From contig NC_135497.1 of NCBI RefSeq assembly GCF_052857255.1, positions 189,277,326 to 189,341,325 on the forward strand: a DNA stretch of 64,000 nucleotides. The letters run 5' to 3'. The DNA is from Amblyomma americanum. Its lineage: Eukaryota; Arthropoda; Arachnida; Ixodida; Ixodidae. This document shows positions 24,161 through 35,106 of the stretch, piece by piece. Position 1 is the stretch's first letter. Every line of letters starts with the position of its first letter. Both the position numbers and the translations under genes were made by a program. The notes beneath the pieces were generated by a model. The model ran no database searches. It saw nothing but the letters and a program-made list of their open reading frames with translations, and was not told the DNA's origin.

Positions 24161-24299
24161 CAGGAAACGTGGTACTGGATCGCTCTATGCACACTGCAAA
24201 TCCGTGGCACTTCCGCACATATATCCGTGCTGCTTCGGGGTCGTACGCGCGTTCTGCTTGAACCATGTGTAGAGCAGCTTCCGTTGAAGTTACCATTCA

Positions 24300-24770
24300 T
24301 GTAGTCATTGAGGAATCAAGGGGTAAAAAGACCTCATGCAAAAACACTGGAATATATATATAACTCCTGCACAGCCACCAAAGTCGTCCATAAAGTAGCG
24401 ATAAAAACCCAGTAAGGAATGGTACACATGACGGAAGCCAACAGCCACCGAAACCAAAGAGCATAGGAGACGTATTTTTTTTCATTTGTAGTATTTCATC
24501 AGTCGGAGATTAATCAAAGCATGAGAAAAAAACAACTAGATACCGCAGGTGGAATCCGAACCCACGACCTTCGAATTTCGCGTCCGGTGCTCTACCAACT
24601 GAGCTACGGCAACGACGGTCCAATCTGCTGCTTTCGGGGGTTTATGTGTAGTATAAGCGAACCTTGAGAGTGTTCACCAGCGCCACGCTCGTCCATAGCG
24701 GCGGACGTAGTACGTCCTGCATTACTGCGAGTGCCACGTAGAAACATGGTCGGTGGCTGTTGGCTTCCGT
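24300..24770 (-). repeat. tRNA-like-headed SINE/repeat
   Basis: Minus-strand bases around 24536-24612 fold like a tRNA: seven acceptor pairs with wobbles, gctcagttggtagagc as D-arm, and a T-arm. The order resembles tRNA-Lys. An extra G in the T-loop and a weak anticodon stem argue against a working tRNA. The block aaccca...gagctac recalls a repeat common in ticks. The phrase cagccaccgaaacc and its near-inverse tcggtggctg lie on either side, suggesting a larger repeat of about 450 bp. Confidence 0.5.
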
Positions 24771-24959
24771 CATGTATGCCATAACGAGCACCTATTTTCC
24801 CTTCACTTGTACGCTCAATAAAGAATGGTGCCAGGCAGGGAGACACAATCTCGACAATTCTATTCACCGCTTGTTTGCAGAAGCTATTCAGATGCCTGGA
24901 TGGAGAGCAATTGGTGATAAGAGTTAATGAAAAATACCTTAGTAATCTGCGATTCGGTC

Positions 24960-25715
24960 CTGACATTGCCTTGCTATGTCACTAAGGAGTTGAACTGCAA
25001 AGCATGATCAATGACCCAGACAAGCAGAGCAGAACGGTCGGTCTAACAGTTTATATGCAGAAAACCAAAGTAATGTTCAACATTCTCGGAAGGAAAGCGC
25101 AGTTTAGAATTGGTAGCTAGTGGCTGTAAGTGGTAAGGGAATACGTCTCCTTAGGGCAGGCAGCGACCGCTGATCCGGATCTCGATAGTGAAATAACCAG
25201 AAGAGTAAGAATGGGGTGGAGCGCATTGGGAAGGTTCTCCTCAGATCATGAATGGCAGTTGACTAATATCCATAAAGAGAAAAGTATACTATAACAGCTG
25301 TACCTTACGGTACTCACCTATGTGGCAGCTGCGTGGACGCTAACCAAAAGGGTTCAACTTAAGTTATGGAGAATGCAGCGAGCTATGTAAAGTATAATGA
25401 TATGTGTAACGTTAAGAGACCGGAAGCGCGCGGAGTGAGTGAGGAAACAAACGCGGGTTGATGATATCCTAGTCGAAATCAAGAGGAAGAATTGGGCTTG
25501 GGCAGGGCAACCGCTGGCCATCAAGGGTAACGGAGTGGATTCCAACAGAAGGCAGGCGCAGCAGGGGGCGGCAGAAGGTTAGGTGGCGGATGAGATTAAG
25601 AAGTTTGCAGAGATAGGCGGCCGCAGTTGGCACAGGTCTGGGTTAATTGGAGGGGTAAAAGAGAGGTCTTTGCCCTGCAATGGGCGCAGTCAGGCTGATT
25701 ATCATGATTAATACA
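24960..25715 (+). pseudogene. RTE-like LINE 3' end, decayed
   Basis: Read across several frames, the sequence shows the end of a LINE reverse transcriptase: a YMQKTKVM-like segment, LYGSETW-like context, a CVTLRDRKR segment, a WAWAGQ segment (usually WAGH), then ADEIKKFAEIGGR and the 3' end ctttgccctgcaatgggc followed by a gatnat-type tail. There are many stops and shifts. A second copy of the terminal tail occurs at 38985-39043. Confidence 0.65.
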
Positions 25716-25839
25716 ATACAAGAACAAAGCTGGACATTTCTATTAGCTGTCGCGTCGTTACGGTGTACAGCGCATCCTGCAAACTGTAGTGTATTCATTT
25801 TTTATCCTGCAAATTGCTTATTATTAGCAGATTTTCTTT

Positions 25840-26285
25840 CGTTACCCTATTGAAAAATGTGCACAGGTTTGAATAGGAGACAAATATGATTATGGCACAT
25901 TTCGTTTAACATTATAGGATGAAGCTTCCAAACCGATTCAGCCTTTGAGTGACTCCTTAGTGGAGGGCTCCGTATAACTACTATTACCCGGGGTTAATTA
26001 CCGTGCACTTACATCACACAGTACATGCAAGTCGTGGTTTCGAACCCGCCCACTACGGTATCACTTCGATGGAGGGAAAATAGTGAAAATTTAGCGTACT
26101 GTGCATTGTTAGTGCCCGTTAAGAACCCCCAGGTGGTCGAAATTATCCGGAGCCCTCCACTACGGCGTCCCTCATAGAGTGAGCCGCTTTGGGACGTCCA
26201 TCCTATAAAGCCAAACCAAATGTGCCATAATCCTATTTGCTGACCCGTTCAAACCTATATACATTTTCAGTAGGGTAGAGCGAGA
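25840..26285. repeat. Palindrome made of head-to-head Ruka SINE bodies
   Basis: A minus-oriented Ruka body (about 25918-26028) is followed by a plus-oriented one (about 26033-26218). The outer flanks are also inverted copies: tgattatggcacattt near 25888 mirrors aaatgtgccataatcc near 26219, and the pairing continues to ccctattg / cagtaggg. The whole is an imperfect inverted repeat with arms of about 200 bp. Neither copy has the tRNA-like head. Confidence 0.8.
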
Positions 26286-26440
26286 GAGAATAAACATTTA
26301 TTATGTAAAAGGAGACCGGAGCGGATTGTGGGCGGGGTCCTCAGTCCAGGACTCCAGTAGCGTCCGCCAACGCTTTAGCAATGACGACTAGTGCCCTCTG
26401 GTCTTCCAGGGTGCCACTGGCCAGCGTCGCCTACCATTGC
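26285..26440 (-). repeat. Probable LINE 3' end fragment
   Basis: The sequence aataaacatttattatg followed by ggggtcctcagtccaggact resembles the 3' end of an I-group LINE on the minus strand. No coding domain is left, so the call rests on recognition of the tail only. Confidence 0.4.
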
Positions 26441-27046
26441 TCCAAAGATGTGCTTATAGTTTAAAAGGCAGAATTGTAGGGCATCATAAGAAGCATGGAT
26501 TGGCGTAATAGCTGAAAATATATCGTAATTCTGAACTTGCACTTCTTTATTTAAAAAACTTGCACGCCCTGCCAAAGGCGCATAAAACTATTCAGTGATG
26601 CGAAATCAAGCTCTCTAGTGAGCGCTGGTACCTACACCATGGCTGTGACTGTGGCTGCGTCAACATGGTGCGCTTATACAAAGGCACAACCAATGCCAAG
26701 TGCAGGAGTCTAAATTGATTCCGGTACTACGTAAACCTTGCATTCCTGCTTTGTAAAGTCTTGTAAATAAAACTGCCTTTGCGAAAACGAAAACAGCCCC
26801 ACTGGTGGCTTTCTTGGATGTTCTCCTGATTTCCAGCTGTAATATTTTCGCCTGTTTTCAGCGACTCAAATGGACATCGTTCCATCTAACCTTTTCGTTA
26901 AATATGTGCATTCGTAAAAAAAGCAATCCTACTTGAACGAAGCGACTGTCAACAAGGGTGAGGCTATATTTTTCTATCATTTATAACACCTCGTCTATAT
27001 CCTGTCCTGTGAATTGCAATAAGCAATGAGTAAATTACTCTTTCTT

Positions 27047-27266
27047 TCCGCCACCATGGTGGCTCAGTGGTCATGGTGCTCGGTTACTGACCCGAAAGAT
27101 GCTAGTCCGATCCCGGCCGCAGCGGTCGCATTTCGATGGAGGCTGAATGCTAGAGACCCGTATATTGTGGAACTTCAGTGCATGCTAAGGAACCCCAGGT
27201 GGTATAAATTATCAGCAGCCCTCTACTACAGCGTCCCTCATAGCGTGAGTCGCTTTCAAATCAAAT
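27047..27266 (+). repeat. Ruka-type SINE
   Basis: It has a tRNA-like head (ccaccatggtggctcag, then gtccgatcccggccgc), followed by the body tttcgatggaggc and aggaaccccaggtgg and a tail ending in caaatcaaatcaa. The final gggacgttaaac segment is missing. It lies 380 bp upstream of exon C, in sense orientation. Confidence 0.85.
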
Positions 27267-27643
27267 CAACCAGGGTACCGCCCTGGAACCGGAACCAACC
27301 GAGGATCGGAACCGCACCAGTATTTTGCCCGGAATCGGAATGGAACCAAACCCGTCTTTCTCCGCAATCTTGGAAAAAAGAACGTCTTTTTTTTTCTATT
27401 TTCACCGCGACGGCCAAAGAGCGCCTGGCAGAGCCAGCGCCTGATAGCGCAGTGATGCCTGGCCACGTCTCACAACAAAAATAGTGTTGTCTCTGCACTC
27501 AGTGGCGGCGCATGCGGGACGCTACTGCGGGTGCCAAGTCAGTCAGAAGGTCTAAAGACTGCGCCGGTCACCTGCGCTAGGGCGAGGAAAGTTGAGGCTA
27601 CACGTTTGTAGGTTTTCTGAGCAGAGTCTTCGCTTTTTTTCAG

Positions 27644-27835
27644 AAAAGTACTGCTTGGGGAAAAAGTTTTTTGAAATCGCCCCTCCTGGGCTAGTCATTG
27701 CTCTGAACGAGACTCAAGTACCGGAAAACAGCACCTTCTGGGCGTTCTGCGACGACGGCTTTACCTTGGTGGGAAATGTGACCGCCGTAAGCTGCCTCCA
27801 CGACGGCACTTGGAGCCTTCCGCCGAACATTACAT
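27644..27835 (+). CDS. Exon C: complete CCP/sushi module
   Basis: The exon starts after ctttttttcag and ends before gtaag at 27836, with phase 1 at both ends. It encodes one CCP module of about 60 residues with Cys near the start (KYCLG), Cys before Asp-Asp-Gly-Phe, a third Cys before HDGTW, and PPNIT at the end. The fourth Cys codon is split: the last base T here joins GT of exon D to give TGT. One exon per module with 1-1 phase is the usual arrangement for CCP modules, so this is strong evidence for a real gene. NET, NST, NVT and NIT sequons suggest N-glycosylation. Confidence 0.85.
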
Positions 27836-29279
27836 GTAAGTCACTGCAGCTGTTTTTTGCGCAATATGCCACTTACGCTGCCGCTTATGCTCATGGTTTA
27901 CCGCGCAGTGCCCGCATCCGGGTAGAGGAAGTAAAACTTCATTCAAAATTGTTCAGGTTTACACAGTCTTAATCCTTTCTCTGCGTTTTAAGCCTCCAGG
28001 TCCGCTTGTCAAGAAGGAAGTCGAGTTCGGCACAGATGGCTAAATGTCACTGAAGTTTTGGTTTGCTATCATCGCCGTCATGATCAGCTGCATCACGTCC
28101 AATGCGTGATAGCGCCTCTACCAGTCATCTCCAATTATCTGTTACCTACGCTAAACACAGTCATTCTATCTCAGCCAGCTTCCTCACCTTATCTCAATAC
28201 CCGGATTTCGGCCGCCCTCGAAAATGTTTTGCTTTCCATGAATCCATTTTTTTACCCTCACAATCGATCTGTTATGTCCTGTCTCCGCCACTTTTTGTTC
28301 GCCTTGATTCCAGCTAGGATATCATGAATTGGAGTTGTGCCCCTTATCCACGTTGCTGTTTCTACTTCTCAAGCCTACACATATTATTTTTGTTTCCATA
28401 GCACGGTGTGGTGCCCCAGTTTATATTTTAAGACCTTCTCGGGGAACTAACCTATCCCGTTCTGATGCTACTCGTATCAGCAATCGCTTATACCTTGTAT
28501 AAACGGACAGTGAGTTAATCGGAATATAATTTTTCAAGATTTTGGTGCCTCCTATCTTGTGGATTATCTATGTGTTAGCAATCTTCTATGGTTCTGGTAC
28601 TCTTCAAAAGTTAAGAGACATCGTTCGCACTAGGCTGCGAGCTTTTTTTGTTTTATCGCACCGCCTCCGGTGTCCTTCAACAGATCTGCTGTTACTTCGT
28701 TTTGACGTGCCGTTTTTCAACTCTCATAGCTTTTATGGCTTTCTTTACTTTCTGTCGTTACCACTGGAATTTCTATTTACTCTACGCCACTACTTTCACC
28801 CATCGTGACATGGATATGTCGGTTGTCTACAAAATAGTTTGACTATATTTTACCCAGAAGTGCCAACGGCATTAGCCACGTTGGCACGTATGACGCACTG
28901 TCTTTCCTAAAGCAACCAGGCAACAGGGTTTGTTTCTTAGCCATATGGTGGAGCACGCATGGAACCTCTTAAGCTATATATCTGTCTCAAGTAAGCAGTA
29001 ACCATTTCCTGCACCTTTCAAGACCGTTTGCTCTTCAGGGGGGCTGTAGGTGCTCCACCATACGGCTGGAATTCAAAGCGTTGTGTAGCATACTTTTGGC
29101 AAAGACGGCCCATGTGGTTTCCCTCCGTGCCTGATTCCTGTTTACTGCTCTCATGCTTCTTCCGTAATCTAGTGTTCGCCCATGCTTCAGTGCCCTTTAC
29201 TTTAGTACGTGAATACTTCAGTGCTTATAGTTTATACTTTAGTGCCCGCCCGTATTATTCTTTCTTATGCAGGCAACCT
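27836..29279. other. Intron 3, 5' part: nothing recognised
   Basis: AT-rich sequence with several short open frames, up to 89 codons on the + strand. None shows a domain. Confidence 0.4.
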
Positions 29280-29780
29280 TAAAGGGCCACAGAAAGGGGT
29301 GTTTGAGCTTGGCTTTAAAATGCTTGCACTATGTAGAGTACAGGCCACCGAGCGTAAATGCCGCGCACGAGACCTCAGAAGCGGGCGCGGGAAATTTACA
29401 AAACATTTTTAAAAATTCCCGCTTTCGCACCTCGCGGTGACGCGCGGTGCCGGGCTTTCACACGGAAACCTGGCAGACGACGTCATGTCTTACAAATGAC
29501 GTCAGCAGCGGGGGGTTATCATTGGTTCACAGCGCCAAACTCTTCCAGACGTCACGCGCTACTGCGGCCGTGGCCACTCCGCGCGCGCCGCAGCCGGCGG
29601 AGGTAGGAGAGGGGCCGAGTGCGTGGGGCCGGCGGAGGAGCACCGCCGTTTTGGCGTGCGAGAGGAGAGGAAAAGGCGCGAGGACGCAGAAGTTCAAATT
29701 TTGTCTGCATATAACTCAGCTTCCACAAAACGCATTAAAATATCACATTTTTTTTAGACCCCCTTTCTGGGTCCCTTTAT
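29280..29780. mobile_element. MITE with 20 bp TIRs and TA target
   Basis: The left end taaagggccacagaaagg and the inverse of the right end, taaagggacccagaaagg, match at 18 of 20 bases over the full TIRs. TA at both outer ends fits a Tc1/mariner-type target. The interior is GC-rich and includes two gacgtca motifs. No transposase is present. Confidence 0.65.
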
Positions 29781-29959
29781 GCTCATAGGAAAATTTTGAC
29801 AGTACCGCTAGCCCTATTTTATTTGCGCGACTTGAGCCTTCCATGCTCTAGCAATTTTTAATGGGATCATTTGCTTCTTGCTAGAGCTTGCCAGCATCCT
29901 CCCTAGCTACCATACCTCTTGCTTCAATTACACTCTCGATGATTATAATGGTTGTGATT

Positions 29960-31286
29960 TATTGCCTCTTCCTTGTGGTCTTACTCCACGTCACAAGCGG
30001 AATATCTGTACGTAGCTGAAAAAACGTTACCAGTTTCATCGGGAGTTTCTCGGGGAAGTGTATTAGGGCCTATTCTTTTCCTAGTATACGTTAACGACAT
30101 TACTACTGAAATTCATCCTGATGTCAACATCCGCCTGTTTACAGATTATTGGCGTATTTATAAGCACATAACATGCGAAAATGATAAAAAATTATCAAAA
30201 CGCCTATTGACCAGTTTGAGAAAAATTAATGAATGGTGTGTGAAGTCGGGTATAACGTTAAACTCCAAAAAATAGTGATGCTTCGTGTCACAAAGAAAAA
30301 AGGTCCCTATCTCTTTTCATGCCAAGTTAATAGCAGCCCTGCAAAGAAAGTTAACGAATACAAATACCTGGGGATTACACTTAATAACATCCTTTCTTAA
30401 TCTACACATATTAGTAACATTTGTGCTTCTGCTACACGCAGACTTGGCTTTCTGCGACATGAGTTAAAACAGGCACCCTCGAAATAAATACTCCAAGCCT
30501 ATAAACATTTATATTACAAAAACTCAAGTACGCTTCAGTGGTATGGGATTTCTTCTGCATAAAAGACAAGAAAATGCTGGAAATGGTTCAAAGACGCGCA
30601 GTTAGTTTAGTATTTAATAAATATGAGACTACGCATTCTATATCAGAGGTCCTCGCAGACAATAACGTCCAAACTCTTGAAATCAGAAGGAAAATTGCGG
30701 GACTTAAGTTCTTATTTGCCATTTACACAAAGCGCCAAAATCTTAACTCAAACACTTACATCATGCCGTTTCCATCGCGTTGATCCAGGCATAGTCACGT
30801 CTCACGTCCGCAATTTGCTCCCATATGCCACGCCCACAAATTTGTTCAAGTCTTCATTCTTTCCACGAACAATAACCGAGTGTAATGATCTGCATCCAAC
30901 AGTTTTTTCTTCGGAAAATTATGAGTGTGCTTTAACCACTGTGTTTCAATCTTGATGCATGCTTTAGGTTTCTTTGTGATACAACTGTGATTATTTTGCG
31001 CAAGCACAGTTCCGTGTTCAACTTTTTACTGTGTTTATCGTTTTTGTTCGTAACCGTTTGTTACGAATGTATAATGTTATCATAATTTTACACTTTTGAT
31101 GTGTTTTTGGTGCCTTTGATAAACCGTTGTGCATGCCATTTTTTTAGTGCCTGCTTCTCTTGAACCAAGCTCACGTTTCAGGTATGCTTCTGAAAGCACT
31201 TCTATAATAAAATTTGTATCTGTATGCTCCCACCTGCTTGGTCTTCTGAGACTGCAGTATCTCCCAAATAAATAAATAAATAAGAT
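29960..31286 (+). pseudogene. CR1-like LINE, 3' part, decayed
   Basis: The first stretch gives GSVLGPILFLVYVNDI, reverse transcriptase motif B. FTDY stands where FADD is expected, so the catalytic aspartates are altered, and INEWC...GITLNSKK follows. Later frames give MVQRRAVSLV and, near the end, a SFFPRTI motif typical of CR1/Jockey-like C-termini. The element ends in (aaat)n at about 31266-31286, a common CR1-type tail. Several frameshifts and stops separate the pieces. Confidence 0.8.
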
Positions 31287-31569
31287 AAAAGCATTCATTA
31301 CAGCGATGGCTCATCCAAACTTCGGCATTCGGCTACGAGAGCGAGCGGAATCGGCCGCTGCGGCAGAAATTGCGCCGAAATACCCAGCGGGAAGTACGAT
31401 CGGACCAGGACCGATCGGCCAATAGGACAGGAAGGAGCGATCTGCGTTCCCGCGGTGACATCCATGGCAGCGCCCATTGAAGCACGACCCCTAGCTTTTG
31501 ACTGTATTTTTAAGCGATATTTATTGCCTCAGGGCATAAAAGTGAGCTGAATTCATCGATACTGCCATT

Positions 31570-33335
<1,766 letters not shown>

Positions 33336-34186
33336 AGCTCTAGAAGCTGCCGCCGGTACTTCTCAGGCACCAGGAGTTGCTCATATGCGCGTCCCTTTGA
33401 GTCGCAATATTTCCAGATTTTTCATGAAAGCTGAAGTTCTTTCTGGCGACTCCCTCTCTCGCTTAACGATGGGTCGCTTTTCTGCTCTGCAATGAGTGCT
33501 TTCCTATCAACGTTAGTCAAATCCTCCCAACTAGTAGAAGCAGGTGTTAATGTCGAACCTTTCGCGTTGGTTCCTGTTGCCGCATTTTCTACGGAATCGG
33601 CAGTTCCTTGCATTTCATGAGTTACCGCTGGTTCGGGAACACTATCATGATCATGCTCATGTGGATTAGACGGATCAGTTTTCCTGCAAGGATCCCCCGG
33701 CTGGTCGGGAGAATGGTTCGGTGCCTGCTCATTTATCGGAGCGTAGTCGAGTTTCTTTGCGAGCTCTCGCGCTCGAGAACGTGTTAGCGCCATGCAAGCC
33801 AAGCCTGAGGTGAAATGGAGACCTTTCTCTTTCAGCAGCTGCTCGGATTTGTTCGAAAACAGGTAGGGCAACTGTGTCTGCAAGTTTGCGCTAACTGCCG
33901 CTTCTGTGTCTAGCCTGACAAAAGTCCCCTTTATAGTCACCTTCGCTATAGGCAAGCATGCACTCTGTTCTTCGGCGACCTGCTTATTCCAGGCGCATTC
34001 GCTGGTGTAATCCGTGGAGGAAACACAAGACGGGTGAGCAACATCCATTGTAGCCGCTGAATCCCGCAGTGCTCTGAATTTCTTGCCATTTATCACCACG
34101 TCCCGCATATATGGCTCCAGCAATTTAAGGTTTTCCTCCGACTCTAGCATGCACGCGAGCGCCATCTTTTGCTGTTTGCAGTTCAA
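33336..34186 (-). pseudogene. Gypsy-type protease and start of integrase (Gmr1-like order)
   Basis: The long frame 34186-33422 contains a retroviral-type protease (FRALRDSAATMDV; the expected DSG/DTG active site reads DSA), then a linker with DPSLS. Near 33450 two frameshifts occur. Reading on in the shifted frames gives a REGVARKNFSFHEKSG segment and then YEQLLVPEKYRRQLLELA, the start of the integrase zinc-binding (H2C2) region, where the (GC)n/(GT)n tract cuts it off. No reverse transcriptase lies between protease and integrase, which is the Gmr1-like order of Ty3/Gypsy elements (integrase upstream of RT) or else an internal deletion. The copy is inactive. Confidence 0.75.
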
Positions 34187-35097
34187 TGAGATGTGACCAC
34201 CCTTGTTGGAATTATAGCAGAAAATGGGCTTTCGCGCTAAAATGCGCGAGCTCCAGGTGCCTGCTGTTTCGGCGAATCAGCAGATTTGGATGACCCAATC
34301 TTTTTTTCGCTACCTCCTCCTTTTGATCCCGCATCCTCTGCTCGGTGATCCCGGCGTGCTGGTGGCATCCTTCTTTCGGGGATTCTCTGTAAATAGGTTT
34401 CTCCCTTTCCTAACCAGTTATCGTACCCTGCCTTGCTTTGGAGGTTTCGGCGATCGTAATACTTGTCTGCGAGCTGTGCCGCTGTGTCTAGGTCTATATC
34501 TGTTAGCTTATCTTGCAGCCATATCCTCAGATCTTCTGGAATCGCGCTATAGTACTGCTCTAGGGCGATGCACTCCAGTACCTTGTCACGACTTCCGTGC
34601 ACCTCAGCGGTCTTAAGCCACTCTTTTAAGTTGACTTTAAGCCGGTACGCGAAGTCAGTACGCGACTATCCGCCTTTCTTTGCCTGCCTGAATTGCTGCC
34701 TAAAGGCTTCAGCAAAAAAGCCGGGACTTCCTATGCAGTGCGCTCTTTACCTTGTCGTAGTCATCACACTCTTCCCGTGAGAGGCGAGCCACCACTTCGG
34801 CCGCCTCACACGGAAGGAGAAGAAGTAACTTCTCCGACCAAGCGCTCTTGTCGATGTGCACCTTCCCGCATGCACGTTCGAAATTTACCAAAAGGAGTGC
34901 AATATCGCCTCCCACGCGGTATGGTGAGACGAGATCCTGCAATCTCTGCCTCCCTTGCTCCTCTACCGAACCTACAGGGCTAAGACGCGCCAAATTCCCT
35001 CCGTTCGACGCGATTTCGAGCTCGTTCATTTTTTCCAGCATGTTCTCTCGCTTTTTCCTCAGCCCCACGGACCTCCCGGCTCTCTTTGTTGTTGTTG
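34176..35097 (-). pseudogene. Gypsy-type gag, 3' part
   Basis: The sequence gives a gag with MNELEIASNGGN, EKLLLLLPCEAAEVVARL, then after a frameshift near 34700 DKVLECIALEQYYSAIPEDL and KYYDRRNLQ, a capsid/SCAN-like region. A CCHC knuckle follows at about 34176-34222, reading C-x2-S-x4-H-x4-C: the second cysteine is Ser. A further frameshift near 35035 separates the EVRGAEEKARE segment from MNELEI. Gag packages the element RNA in virus-like particles; this copy cannot. Confidence 0.8.
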
Positions 35098-35106
35098 TTG
35101 ACCTCA

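Noticed and set aside
24536..24612. Functional tRNA gene on the minus strand
   Set aside because: Extra base in the T-loop, weak anticodon stem and wrong base before the anticodon; better a SINE head.
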